DNA of 64,000 bases from an uncultured Verrucomicrobiota bacterium (GTDB lineage: Bacteria; Verrucomicrobiota; Kiritimatiellia; CAJWTS01), in assembly GCA_913047795.1 (NCBI GenBank), contig CAJWTS010000014.1, positions 1 to 64,000 on the forward strand, read 5' to 3'. The notes under the pieces are model-generated. The model did not search any database. It saw only the letters and a program-made list of their open reading frames with translations, and was not told the DNA's origin. Position 1 is the first letter of the stretch. Each line of letters begins with the position of its first letter. This document shows, one piece after another, positions 23,523 through 32,056 of the stretch. Both the position numbers and the translations under genes were made by a program.

Positions 23523-25109
23523 ATGAACCCGAACGGACGCAGAATCAGAAAATTTGCACGACGCACGTCCCTTGTGACTGGTGGCGCTGTTGTGCTGCTG
23601 ATCGTGCTTGTCGTCATGATGTTCAAGCCCGAGACATCACCCAATGCATCGGGCGGCAGCCTCATCCTGTTTTGTGCGGCGGGCATCCGCCTGCCGATTG
23701 AACAGATTCGGCGTAATTTCGAACGCGAATGCGGGATTCGTGTCGATGTGCAGTACGGGGGATCGAACACGCTCTTGAGCCAACTACAGGTATCGCGGAC
23801 CGCGGACCTTTATCTCGCCGCCGACAATGCCTATCTCGCTATTGCGCGTGAGAAGGGCCTGGTTCGTGAGACGATTCCCATTGCCAACATGGTGCCGGTG
23901 ATCGCCGTTCCCAAGGGAAACCCGAAAGCCATCAGCGGTATTAACGACCTGATGCGTGACGGGCTGCGGGTGGCACTGGGCAATCCCGGTCAGGCTGCCA
24001 TCGGCAAGCACACCCGCAAAGCCCTTCGCGACTCGGGTCAGTGGGACGCGCTTGAACGCCATGTGACAGAGTCGGGTGTCTTCAAGCCTACCGTTCCCGA
24101 TGTTGCCAACTCCGTCAAGATCGGCAGTGTCGATGCCGGTATTGTCTGGGACGCAACGGTAGCTCAATACGACGAGCTGGATTCGATCCCTGCACCGGAG
24201 CTGAATGCCGGTGCCAGCCAGATTACAATCGGCATCACGACCTGGAGTGAGTCGGCAGCAGCGGCACTGAAGTTTGCGCGCTACCTCGCCGGCCGCAACC
24301 GCGGGTTAATCAGCTTCAAGGAGATGGGCTATGAACCTGTTGGCGGTGATCCCTGGACCATGCGGCCCAAGCTGACCTTCTTTGCCGGCTCGGTGAACCG
24401 TCGCGCTCTGGAACCGGCAATCAAGCGCTTCGAGGTACGCGAGGGTGTTCGTGTCAATACTGTCTATAATGGGTGCGGCATCCTGACGGCCCAGATGCGC
24501 GCTATCGGTGAGGGTGACGATCCCGGGTTTCCGGATGCCTACCTTGCCTGCGACGTTTATTATCTCGATACAGTTTCCGAGCTGTTCGGAGCCGGAACAC
24601 GCATCTCCGAGACAGATATTGTGCTGGTGGTGGCCGAGGGGAACCCGAAGAAGATACGGGGCCTGGAAGACCTGACGCGCGAGGGTGTGCGAGTGGCGAT
24701 CGGTCAGCCGGACCAGTGTGCCATCGGTGTTCTAAGCCGTCGCCTGCTTGAAGACGCCAACCTCTACCAGCGCGTGCGCAAGGGCAACGTTGTGACGGAG
24801 ACGGCCAGTTCTGCCATGCTGGTGCCGGCTGTCACCACGGGATCGGCCGACGTGACGTTGGCTTATCGAACCGACACCCTTGCCGAAACTGCACGCACCG
24901 ACATCCTGGACATCGACTCCAAACTGGCCAGGGCTATACAGCCTTTTGCGATTTCGCTCGGCACCGAACACAAGCAGTTGGCCAATCGGTTGTTCGCCAC
25001 GATTCTGGCGGCCCGCTCTGATTTTGAAGCGGCCGGTTTTCGATGGCGGTTGAATCCTGATGGGGCAGACAATAAAAAAAGAGCTTATGGGTACCGGCGA
25101 GATGACTGA
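23523..25109 (+). CDS. Tandem-duplicated molybdate/tungstate-type binding protein
   Basis: A 528-residue protein with an N-terminal hydrophobic segment (residues about 17-38), either anchor or signal. Two ModA-like domains follow in tandem: residues about 45-265 (SLILFCAAGIRLPIEQI, ADLYLAADNAYL, VAVPKGNPKAI) and about 275-510 (KLTFFAGSVNRRALEPAI, LACDVYYLD, VVAEGNPKKIRGLEDL). Each has the ligand-cleft signatures of extracellular solute-binding proteins for molybdate or tungstate. Single-domain ModA proteins are about 250 residues, so this is a true internal duplication. The genes for permease and ATPase follow immediately and overlap, completing an ABC importer. Confidence 0.85.
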   Translation: MNPNGRRIRKFARRTSLVTGGAVVLLIVLVVMMFKPETSPNASGGSLILFCAAGIRLPIEQIRRNFERECGIRVDVQYGGSNTLLSQLQVSRTADLYLAADNAYLAIAREKGLVRETIPIANMVPVIAVPKGNPKAISGINDLMRDGLRVALGNPGQAAIGKHTRKALRDSGQWDALERHVTESGVFKPTVPDVANSVKIGSVDAGIVWDATVAQYDELDSIPAPELNAGASQITIGITTWSESAAAALKFARYLAGRNRGLISFKEMGYEPVGGDPWTMRPKLTFFAGSVNRRALEPAIKRFEVREGVRVNTVYNGCGILTAQMRAIGEGDDPGFPDAYLACDVYYLDTVSELFGAGTRISETDIVLVVAEGNPKKIRGLEDLTREGVRVAIGQPDQCAIGVLSRRLLEDANLYQRVRKGNVVTETASSAMLVPAVTTGSADVTLAYRTDTLAETARTDILDIDSKLARAIQPFAISLGTEHKQLANRLFATILAARSDFEAAGFRWRLNPDGADNKKRAYGYRRDD

Positions 25110-25941
25110 GCGGACGTGGCGGCCACCGGGAACGGGTTCTGACCGGGCTTTTGTCGTCGTTCTCAGTATTATTCTGGCCACCTACGCCTCGTTTATCCTG
25201 CTGCTCATAGTCGCTGATGTGGCCTATGCCAGCCGCGGCACGGGCGACGGTGCTGCATGGCCGTTTGCGGAGGCGTTTCTTTCTGCCTTCAGGTCCCCCG
25301 AGATCCGCAGCGCCATGATCCTGACGATGATCTCCTGCACCATCACGGCTATCCTCTCCGTGTTCGTCGCCGTGCCTGCCGGTTACCTGCTCGCGCGTTA
25401 CCGTTTTCGGGGGGATCGTTTTGTTGACGCCCTGCTCGACATTCCGATTGTGCTCCCGCCGCTGGTCGTGGGATTGAGCCTCCTGATCCTGTTTCAATTC
25501 CTGCCGGCTCGCCTGCGCGAGGCCATTGTCTACGAACGTCCGGCCGTTGTGATTGCCCAGTTTGCAGTTGCCTGCGCGTTCGCGGTGCGCATTATGCGAG
25601 CAACTTTCGACCAGACCGACAGGCGCTGCGCAGATGTAGCCCGCACGCTGGGCTGTTCGCGGCGACAGGCGTTCATGCTGGTCGAACTGCCGGAAGCCTG
25701 GCCGGGGGTACTGACGGCCGTTACCATTGCCTGGGCACGTGCGCTGGGCGAGTTCGGGCCCCTGCTGATTTTTGCCGGTGCCACGCGCAACAAGACCGAG
25801 GTACTTTCCACGACCGTATTCCTCGAGCTCAGCATCGGTGACCTGTCCGCTGCGGTCACGGTATCGCTGATCATGGTCGCGGCTGCTGTGGCGGTTGTGA
25901 TCACGGCGCGTACCTGGGGCTCACGCACGTTCAAGTTATGA
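25102..25941 (+). CDS. Molybdate/tungstate-type ABC transporter permease
   Basis: A 279-residue membrane protein with six hydrophobic segments. The coupling-helix signature RTLGCSRRQAFMLVELPEAWPG contains the E-A-A-like loop of ModB/CysT permeases (x-x-A-R-x-L-G), and WARALGEFGPLLIFAG near the end is typical of ModB. The ATG at 25102 overlaps the binding-protein stop by 8 bases; an in-frame upstream ATG at 25060 would lengthen the overlap and add 14 residues. It carries molybdate, tungstate or a similar oxyanion through the membrane, driven by the ATPase encoded 7 bases downstream. Confidence 0.88.
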   Translation: MTERTWRPPGTGSDRAFVVVLSIILATYASFILLLIVADVAYASRGTGDGAAWPFAEAFLSAFRSPEIRSAMILTMISCTITAILSVFVAVPAGYLLARYRFRGDRFVDALLDIPIVLPPLVVGLSLLILFQFLPARLREAIVYERPAVVIAQFAVACAFAVRIMRATFDQTDRRCADVARTLGCSRRQAFMLVELPEAWPGVLTAVTIAWARALGEFGPLLIFAGATRNKTEVLSTTVFLELSIGDLSAAVTVSLIMVAAAVAVVITARTWGSRTFKL

Positions 25942-25948
25942 GGAAATC

Positions 25949-26593
25949 ATGATTGTTCTCGACCGTATTACGATAAGGCAGGGCGCGTTTCGGATGCAGG
26001 ACATCTGCATGGAAGTGCCACGCGGCGAGTATGCGGTGCTAATGGGCACCACGGGATCGGGCAAGACCACGCTGCTGGAGGTGATTTGCGGTCTACGCCG
26101 TCCCGATAGCGGCCGCGTCATTCTTGACGGGCGCGATATGACTGAGGCCACACCAGCCGGGCGTGATGTGGGTTACGTGCCGCAGGACGGGGCGCTCTTC
26201 AAGACCATGACGGTCTTTGAGCAGATTGCATTTGCACTCGTTGTGCGGCGAGACGATCCGGCTGCCATTGAAGCCCGTGTGCTGGAGCTTGCGGAACTGC
26301 TTGGTATCGGGCACTTACTCGACCGGGCGCCGGCAGGGCTGAGTGGTGGTGAGCGTCAGCGGGTAGCGTTGGGGCGCGCATTGTCGTTCTGCCCAGGCAT
26401 ACTGCTGCTCGATGAGCCGCTCTCTGCCCTTGATGACGAGCCGCGCGCGCAGATTGTGGCACTCTTAAAGCAGGTCGGGGCTCGCACGGGTGTCACCACG
26501 CTGCACGTGACACACAGCAAGGCCGACGCCGAGCAGCTTGGAACCATGCGCCTGGGCATTGCGAAGGGCCGTGTACTTCCCAAAGAGACGTAA
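25949..26593 (+). CDS. Molybdate/tungstate-type ABC transporter ATP-binding protein
   Basis: A 214-residue ATPase with every expected motif: Walker A G33-TTGSGKT, Q-loop Gln79 (VPQDG), signature L131-SGGERQRVALGRAL, Walker B ILLLDEPLSALDD and switch His in HVTHSKAD. It lacks the C-terminal regulatory mop domain found in full-length ModC (about 350 residues), so it is a core-only version like those of tungstate importers. The ATG lies 7 bases after the permease stop. It powers the importer encoded by the two preceding genes. Confidence 0.9.
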   Translation: MIVLDRITIRQGAFRMQDICMEVPRGEYAVLMGTTGSGKTTLLEVICGLRRPDSGRVILDGRDMTEATPAGRDVGYVPQDGALFKTMTVFEQIAFALVVRRDDPAAIEARVLELAELLGIGHLLDRAPAGLSGGERQRVALGRALSFCPGILLLDEPLSALDDEPRAQIVALLKQVGARTGVTTLHVTHSKADAEQLGTMRLGIAKGRVLPKET

Positions 26594-26603
26594 GGAGACA
26601 TTT

Positions 26604-26846
26604 TTGAACATACACGTTGAGTACAGGTCGCAGTTGCGATTGTGTGTTGGTGCTTCAGAGGAGAGGGTTGCGCTGGATGCAGGCGCGGATGTCGGTGGAT
26701 TGCTGCGCGCTTTTGCCGACGATAATCGTCCGTCGTATCCTCGTCTCTTCTCTATCAGACGTCCTCGATTGCGGCTACGATTCCCTCCTTTCCGGGAACT
26801 CGGCGTCCGCCGGAAGGGCCCACACGAACCCATTTCCGTTAGGTAA
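26604..26846 (+). pseudogene. MoaD/ThiS-like ubiquitin-fold protein, C-terminus lost
   Basis: A TTG at 26604, 6 bases after a GGAG, opens a frame of 80 residues whose first 42 (MNIHVEYRSQLRLCVGASEE and RVALDAGADVGGLLRAF) match the start of MoaD-family sulfur carriers of molybdopterin synthase. After NRPSYPRLFS the sequence turns Arg/Pro-rich, and the obligatory C-terminal Gly-Gly is absent in all three frames I checked. The gene is therefore probably decayed or cut. It follows the ATPase gene by 10 bases, which links the importer to molybdenum/tungsten cofactor biosynthesis, and lies just before the tRNA-Val end of the segment. Confidence 0.55.
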
Positions 26847-26847
26847 T

Positions 26848-26862
26848 CGGGGGGTGCCCCCG
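26848..26862. terminator. Possible hairpin terminator between ABC operon and tRNA-Val
   Basis: The 15 bases form a 6-bp all-GC stem (CGGGGG/CCCCCG) with a 3-base loop GTG. It starts two bases after the stop of the MoaD-like frame, and a TCCTTTT tract follows about 25 bases later. It lies between two convergent transcription units, where a bidirectional terminator would be useful. The T-run is weak and distant, so this is tentative. Confidence 0.35.
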
Positions 26863-26894
26863 TTAATGGTGTTGATCCGTTGATCCTTTTAAGG

Positions 26895-26971
26895 TGGTGG
26901 GCGATACAGGACTCGAACCTGTGACTTCTACCGTGTGAAGGTAGCGCTCTAGCCAACTGAGCTAATCGCCC
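26895..26971 (-). tRNA. tRNA-Val (anticodon CAC)
   Basis: Read on the minus strand, the acceptor GGGCGAT pairs with ATCGCCC. The D arm has AGCTCAGTTGG, the anticodon stem CTACC/GGTAG closes loop TTCACAC with anticodon CAC, and the T arm is CACAGG-TTCGAGT-CCTGT. CCA is encoded at 26897-26895. The 3' half recurs at 22779-22819. Confidence 0.97.
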
Positions 26972-27066
26972 TTCGACGCGGGGCATGCTGCCCTTGCTCA
27001 GGGCAGACCCGGAAAGAAAAGTGTGGGATGATGGCATAGCCCCCCTGCCCCGTCAATTCCACGCTC

Positions 27067-27966
27067 CTAAAATATGAACCCGGCACGCAGGCCGTAGATC
27101 TTCGTATTGTTCGCCGGCTCGAAATAGGTGATCTCACCGCTAAAGCTTTCCCCACCGTCAACGAAGGTCAGCAGGTCGGTGTCCGGGTCAGACTCATCCA
27201 CGTCCCAGTATTCAAAGAAGGGTTCGATCACGATTCCGACCGGTCGCGTGCCACGGCCCTTGATGCTGCGCTCAAAATGCAACGACGCGCGGAAGCCTTC
27301 CCCGGAGTCCTGCTCCAGGTTCGCATCGATACCGCCCAAGTCGGACTCACTATTGTTCTCTCCACGAATGAACAGGTCGTACTCCGCCTGCAAGCCGACG
27401 GTCCACGGGCCGATCACAACCACGGTGACCTCAATCCCGATTGGCACATAAATGTATGATTGCTCACGGCGATAGCCGCTATCGCCGGGCAGATCGTCCA
27501 CCAGAAGCCGGTAAGCGATTCCGGCGTACGGGAGCACGTCGCGGTTCGCCAGTCGACAGAGCCGCCCGCCGAGCGCGCGCAAATTCAAAATACTGTTGGG
27601 CGTATCGACCCGCGCCGGGACCTCCTCACCCGTGACCAGACTAACCACTGCACCGTCGTACTGAAGCTCGCCGTAAACAAAGGACCCCTCCATTCGCCAT
27701 ACCCAGGGCGCAGGTTCCTCAAGCGTCCAAGATCCCTGGGGGCCGATTAGCTCGCCCTTCTCCGACATGACCCCGCGTTCGACATACTTGAAATTCTGTA
27801 ACTGCAGCCCAACCTCCCACGCGGAGCGGCCACCACCCCGACCCACTGGACCGGCATGGCGCAACGAATCCAACGCACCGCCGTGCAGCGAAGACCCGGC
27901 CAGCAATAACAGGGCCATCGTACGCCCCAGCCCACGATGCATTCCCATCAATCCCATACGACGCAT
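27067..27966 (-). CDS. Outer-membrane beta-barrel-like exported protein
   Basis: A 299-residue protein. An AAGGAGG site nine bases upstream supports the ATG at 27966. A signal peptide (residues about 12-30, GRTMALLLLAGSSLHGGA) precedes repeated amphipathic strands separated by short turns: WEVGLQLQNFKYVERG, YIYVPIGIEVTVVVIGPW, VGLQAEYDLFIRG and RPVGIVIEPFFEYWDVD. The chain ends in ...YGLRAGFIF, with the terminal phenylalanine typical of outer-membrane barrels. No known family is recognised beyond the architecture. It faces tRNA-Val tail to tail, with about 95 bases between. Confidence 0.7.
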   Translation of the reverse strand: MRRMGLMGMHRGLGRTMALLLLAGSSLHGGALDSLRHAGPVGRGGGRSAWEVGLQLQNFKYVERGVMSEKGELIGPQGSWTLEEPAPWVWRMEGSFVYGELQYDGAVVSLVTGEEVPARVDTPNSILNLRALGGRLCRLANRDVLPYAGIAYRLLVDDLPGDSGYRREQSYIYVPIGIEVTVVVIGPWTVGLQAEYDLFIRGENNSESDLGGIDANLEQDSGEGFRASLHFERSIKGRGTRPVGIVIEPFFEYWDVDESDPDTDLLTFVDGGESFSGEITYFEPANNTKIYGLRAGFIF

Positions 27967-28155
27967 ATCTTGTTGCCTCCTTACCGAACACCTCTACTTT
28001 CGATCGTCACGACGATGCATCCGCTTCCCTTCGCATCGACATCCGGACCGCCAGTCTAGCAGATCGGTCCGCCGCCTCAAGAACCGCCCTCGCAGCGAAA
28101 AGAATTGCACGGGCCGAACGCACCTGTAATCTGCTCTGAGGTAAGGGAAACACCC

Positions 28156-28566
28156 ATGAAAGAACTTGAAGAAGGCACGGCGCTCCAATTGGATTTCAGT
28201 AAACTCGCCAAGGCCGCGGCGGCCTGTCCGACCGTGATCCCCGTGGCCGTGCAGAATGTCGATACGCAGGAGATCATCCTGGTCGCTTACGTCAACGAAG
28301 CGGCCCTGCAGAAATCTATCGAAACGCAGTCAGCGGTCTTCTGGAGCACGTCGCGCAATGAATTGTGGGAGAAGGGGAAATCATCCGGCGAAACATTCGA
28401 ACTGGTCGACATTCTCACAAATTGTGAGCAGAATTCGATCGTCTACAAGGTCCGTCCGCGACGCGGCGGCATCTGCCATACCAAGAATCGAGATGGTGAG
28501 CCGCGTAATTGTTATTACCGGCGCCTCGATACCGAGTCGATGGAACTCCGGAACCTGGATCCGTAG
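28156..28566 (+). CDS. hisI: Phosphoribosyl-AMP cyclohydrolase (HisI)
   Basis: A 136-residue enzyme of histidine biosynthesis that opens the purine ring of phosphoribosyl-AMP. VNEAALQKSIETQSAVFWSTSRNELWEKGKSSGE is the family core (motif W-S-x-S-R-x-x-L-W-x-K-G-x-x-S-G). The zinc cysteines are present in TNCEQNS, ICHTK and RNCYYRR. The usual D-C-D-x-D metal triplet is replaced by N-C-E-Q-N, a variant I believe occurs in some HisI proteins. I chose the ATG at 28156, since the 17 residues before it lack family similarity. No other histidine genes are nearby. Confidence 0.93.
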   Translation: MKELEEGTALQLDFSKLAKAAAACPTVIPVAVQNVDTQEIILVAYVNEAALQKSIETQSAVFWSTSRNELWEKGKSSGETFELVDILTNCEQNSIVYKVRPRRGGICHTKNRDGEPRNCYYRRLDTESMELRNLDP

Positions 28567-28625
28567 TTCGGACGGAAGAACGCCAGGCCCTTATTGATCG
28601 GACGGCATAGGGAGCCGGTCACATC

Positions 28626-29336
28626 ATGAAACTGCGCTGCCCCTATTGCAAAGAAACCTTCACGCCACAGGCGAGCAACACCTGTCCGGCCTGCGGGAAA
28701 ATGATGCGGGTACCGACATCGCTCAAACCCAGGTCGCAAATTCGCAAGCATACTTCCACGCCCTCCGGCGGACGGTCAACGGCGCAGGATCAACGAGCGC
28801 CCACTATGGATCTCTATACGATGCGGGCGCCTGTCGCGATCTTGACCATCCTGCTGGTCATGGCCTCGCTCGGGGCGCTCCTCTCGCGCACGTCTCGGCC
28901 GCGGTTACCGACCGATACAGGCGGCCGCATCAGGCGTGCGCAGGCAGAGGTCAACGTCCTTCGAATCGCGCTGCAACACTTTCATCGTGACTGTAATACC
29001 TACCCTCTTACCAGAGATGGACTGATGAGCCTGGTGAAAGACGAGGGATACTGGGGCTGGGAGGGACCCTATGTGACGCTGATACGGCCCGACCCCTGGA
29101 GTCAGCGCTATGCCTACGCGTACACCAACGGCGTCGTGTACGTTTACTCATCAGGGCCGGACGCGCGACCGGGAACAGCGGATGACATCCTGCCTGGCGA
29201 GGAGCCCGCCCCGGATCCCACGAAAGATCCAACAAACCAGCTCGACGAGGCCGCTGCAGGGATCCCGTCGGTCACAGATCCGTCCGGCCGGGACGCGCCG
29301 GCGACGCCCGCACCAATCGCCTCCTCTCCACATTAG
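28626..29336 (+). CDS. Zinc-ribbon membrane protein with GspG-like domain
   Basis: A 236-residue protein with an unusual order of parts. Residues 1-30 form a zinc ribbon (C5-x2-C8 ... C20-x2-C23). A basic linker and one membrane segment (residues about 70-90) follow. Residues about 100-180 resemble the periplasmic domain of type II secretion major pseudopilin GspG (INxLRIALQHFHRDCNTYP-LTRDGLMSL, then GYWGWEGPY, DPWSQRYAYAY and PDARPGTADD). The tail is Pro/Ala/Asp-rich. A prepilin peptidase site is missing, so it cannot be processed as a pilin. It follows hisI by 59 bases. Confidence 0.75.
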   Translation: MKLRCPYCKETFTPQASNTCPACGKMMRVPTSLKPRSQIRKHTSTPSGGRSTAQDQRAPTMDLYTMRAPVAILTILLVMASLGALLSRTSRPRLPTDTGGRIRRAQAEVNVLRIALQHFHRDCNTYPLTRDGLMSLVKDEGYWGWEGPYVTLIRPDPWSQRYAYAYTNGVVYVYSSGPDARPGTADDILPGEEPAPDPTKDPTNQLDEAAAGIPSVTDPSGRDAPATPAPIASSPH

Positions 29337-29487
29337 GCTCGAAACTTTCCTGAATAGGTCTGTTCGCGTACGAATTAACTTTCACAGAACCTTTACAACT
29401 TATGGAGCAAGAATCGCGGCAAGCCCGCATTATACTCCTTGTTAGAAATTGAGAACGTTGTATTCAGAAATACTAGGAGTGTCGACC

Positions 29488-30069
29488 ATGAGAAGAAACA
29501 GGAACGAAGAATGGAATCAGTGGGTTACCCGCATAGCGCTGACCCTGATCCTCGGCACCATTGTCACCCTTCCGGCCTGTTTCGGCGGCGGTGGAAACTC
29601 CTTCGCCGGCGCAGCGACGATCAGGGGCACGGTAATCGAATTCGATCCACAGGCCACCAACGACACCGCATCGCTCACGATCGAAGGGGTGCTTGTCGAG
29701 ATTGCCGGTACCGATCTCGCGGCGACGACCGACGAGAACGGGTTCTTCATCATCTCCGGCGTACCCCCGGGCGACCACGAAGTAATTTTTACGTTTAACG
29801 GTGAGTCCGCCATTTGGCCGCAGTCCGTACCCGCCAACGCCACCGTCGAGATGCAAAATATTCAAATCGATCGCGAGGAGATCATCGTTGAAGAGGTCAT
29901 CATCGACGTCCCGAGCGATACGGACGAAACAAACCCGGAGGGGTCGAAGCCCGAAAAACGTCCGGTCGACATCGTGGACAGTGTAAGCGACGACGGCAGC
30001 GTGGGCGGCAGCATGGGCGGCAGCGTAGGCAGCAGCGTGGGCGGCATGAGCACAGTAGCGAAACCGTAA
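29488..30069 (+). CDS. Small lipoprotein with carboxypeptidase-regulatory-like domain
   Basis: A 193-residue protein starting at the ATG at 29488, eleven bases after AGGAG. A membrane segment ends in TLPAC, a plausible lipobox, so it is probably lipid-anchored. Residues about 45-130 form a beta-sandwich of the CarboxypepD_reg type (IRGTVIEFDPQ, GVLVEIAGTDLAATTDENGF, PGDHEVIFTF). An acidic stretch follows, and the C-terminus is a glycine/serine/valine repeat (GSVGGSMGGSVGSSVGG). These domains usually present or bind surface material. The function is unknown. Confidence 0.65.
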   Translation: MRRNRNEEWNQWVTRIALTLILGTIVTLPACFGGGGNSFAGAATIRGTVIEFDPQATNDTASLTIEGVLVEIAGTDLAATTDENGFFIISGVPPGDHEVIFTFNGESAIWPQSVPANATVEMQNIQIDREEIIVEEVIIDVPSDTDETNPEGSKPEKRPVDIVDSVSDDGSVGGSMGGSVGSSVGGMSTVAKP

Positions 30070-30100
30070 GGTCGCATGGCCGCCGAGCACAAGGCGGCAG

Positions 30101-32056
30101 CTACGCGGACGTACGCTCCAACGGGACCCTGATCCGCACCTGCACACCGTCGTCGTGACCGGGCCAGGGTGACTCCAATTCAATCGTGCCGCCGTGCGCC
30201 TCGATGGCCAACTTCGAGAAAGCCAACCCCAACCCCGTGCTGACCCTGCCTACCTGCTTTAAATCAGCACGGCCCGTCACGAATGGCGTAAAAAGCCGTG
30301 CCTGCAATTCGGGCGGAATGACCCGCCCGTGATTCGACACGTATAAGCGGACCTCGCTGTCATCGGTCTGCCAGCCCAGTTCGATGCGCGACTTTTTCTC
30401 CGCGTGCTGAACCGCGTTCCAGACAAGATTACCAAGCACGCGCGCCATGATCTCGGGATCGGCCTGGAAGGCGCCCGCAGATTCGGGGGCCGAGGCGATT
30501 TCCAACTCGATATTCGCCAGCTCGGCTGCGGACCCGTACTGCTGGACGATTGCAGCATAAAGATCATCGCAGCGTACCCAACTCGGATCGAGCTGCATGC
30601 GCCCCTCTTGCATCTTGCGAATGTCGAGCAAGGCATTGATCTGCGACAGAAGCCGCGTCGCTCCCATTCGCGCACCCTCAGTAATGCGATCCATGTCCAG
30701 GCTGCTATCCATGCCGTAGTTCTCGATCAACTCGAGGGACAGCAAAATCGGCTGCACGTCGTTGCGCAGGTCGTGCACCAGCATATCCGTGAACCCTTGC
30801 TTGGCGGCTTCGAGCTTTTCGAGTTCTTCGCGACGACAGCGCTCCTGGCGCCAGTTACTACCCGCAACCGCGATGCAGGATGCAATCATCCCCATGAGCG
30901 GCAGTGTTGCCGGAATCATGACTTGCCAATGGTGCATCATCAGCGAACTCACAGAGCCATAGACCAGCAACCCCAGAACGCTGAGCAGGAAGACCGCTCC
31001 CGGACTCCTGAATCTCACAACGACCGGCACGACGCAGAGCAGCAGGAGAAGGGCGTAACGCCAAAATGACGGCGGCCGCCGGATGATCCGGCCCGTGAGA
31101 AGATTCTCGACCGCAACGGCGTTGTTCAACACCCCAGGCACATAGGGCCCCAACGGCGTGACCTGACGGTCAGCCGGCAAACCTGTCGCCATCGACCCGA
31201 CGAGAACAACCTTCTCCTTAAACATCGACGGCGGAACGATCGGGTCGGCCCCTGACTGTGATAGAACGTCCTCGATACTGTACACACGCGGGGGACGGAT
31301 CGTAGGGAAGAACTGGAAATGACCCCGATCGTCAAGATCAACGCTTTCATCACCCCAGTGCAGCCTACCCCCTTCGAGAACGGCATCGTTCACGCCGCGC
31401 GCCAGCATCGCGGCGGCGAGCGACAACGACGGGTACATGCGGTCCTCGGCTTGCATCAGTAGCGCGTGAGTCCTGAGTACACCATCACTGTCGGTGACAT
31501 AGTTGACGTGGCCAATCTTCGCACTTGCCACCAATAGATCCGGAATCGGGCTCAGCACCGAAAGCGCGGTCACAAGCCGCATCGATGGCGGCGGTGATCC
31601 CGAAAGCGCAAACTCCTCAAATCCCGCCGGAATCATCGGACGACGCGGTTGATTATCAAAATGCACGGACGAGACGACGCCCCCATGTTCGGCCACCGCC
31701 CGCACAAAGCGTTCGTCGCTCGACAGGTCGCTACGATCAGCCTCCGGAAAAATGATGTCCATCGCAATCACGCGCGCCTGAAAACACTGGCGAATGAGGT
31801 CCGCGTAAACGTGCCGTGGCCATGGCCAGCGACCAAGCGTCGATTCGAACGTGTCCAGACTGCGGTCATCGATACCGATGATGACCACCTCGTCGGACGG
31901 CGCGGCCCACATCGCTGCCTGGCGAACGCGCAAGTCGTACAGCCGTTGTTCAAACGCGCGCAACAGGTCGCTCAAGCCCGGCAGCAGGTCGACCACCAGG
32001 CACAGGGCCAATGCCATGGCAAGAATACGAAGTCGCGGACCCGTTACGGATTTCAC
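30101..32056 (-). CDS. CHASE2-domain sensor histidine kinase
   Basis: A 651-residue kinase. It has an N-terminal anchor (residues 8-26), then an extracytoplasmic CHASE2 sensor (about 30-325, with VVIIGIDDRSLDTF, GRWPWPRHVYADL and AMDIIFPEADRSD) and three membrane segments (about 330-400). The HisKA dimerisation domain has phosphoacceptor H428 in MLVHDLRNDV, and the HATPase domain has the N-box GNLVWNAVQHAEKK and GTGLGLAFSK. All catalytic motifs look intact. Its start overlaps the stop of the upstream response regulator by 4 bases, so the pair is co-transcribed. The signal is unknown. Confidence 0.93.
   Translation of the reverse strand: MKSVTGPRLRILAMALALCLVVDLLPGLSDLLRAFEQRLYDLRVRQAAMWAAPSDEVVIIGIDDRSLDTFESTLGRWPWPRHVYADLIRQCFQARVIAMDIIFPEADRSDLSSDERFVRAVAEHGGVVSSVHFDNQPRRPMIPAGFEEFALSGSPPPSMRLVTALSVLSPIPDLLVASAKIGHVNYVTDSDGVLRTHALLMQAEDRMYPSLSLAAAMLARGVNDAVLEGGRLHWGDESVDLDDRGHFQFFPTIRPPRVYSIEDVLSQSGADPIVPPSMFKEKVVLVGSMATGLPADRQVTPLGPYVPGVLNNAVAVENLLTGRIIRRPPSFWRYALLLLLCVVPVVVRFRSPGAVFLLSVLGLLVYGSVSSLMMHHWQVMIPATLPLMGMIASCIAVAGSNWRQERCRREELEKLEAAKQGFTDMLVHDLRNDVQPILLSLELIENYGMDSSLDMDRITEGARMGATRLLSQINALLDIRKMQEGRMQLDPSWVRCDDLYAAIVQQYGSAAELANIELEIASAPESAGAFQADPEIMARVLGNLVWNAVQHAEKKSRIELGWQTDDSEVRLYVSNHGRVIPPELQARLFTPFVTGRADLKQVGRVSTGLGLAFSKLAIEAHGGTIELESPWPGHDDGVQVRIRVPLERTSA

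Noticed and set aside
23523..26593. Phosphate or sulfate importer instead of molybdate/tungstate
   Set aside because: The SLxxFCAAG and VAVPKGNP motifs of the binding domains, the GEFGPL motif of the permease and the MoaD-like neighbour fit ModABC/Wtp/Tup better, although the exact anion stays open.
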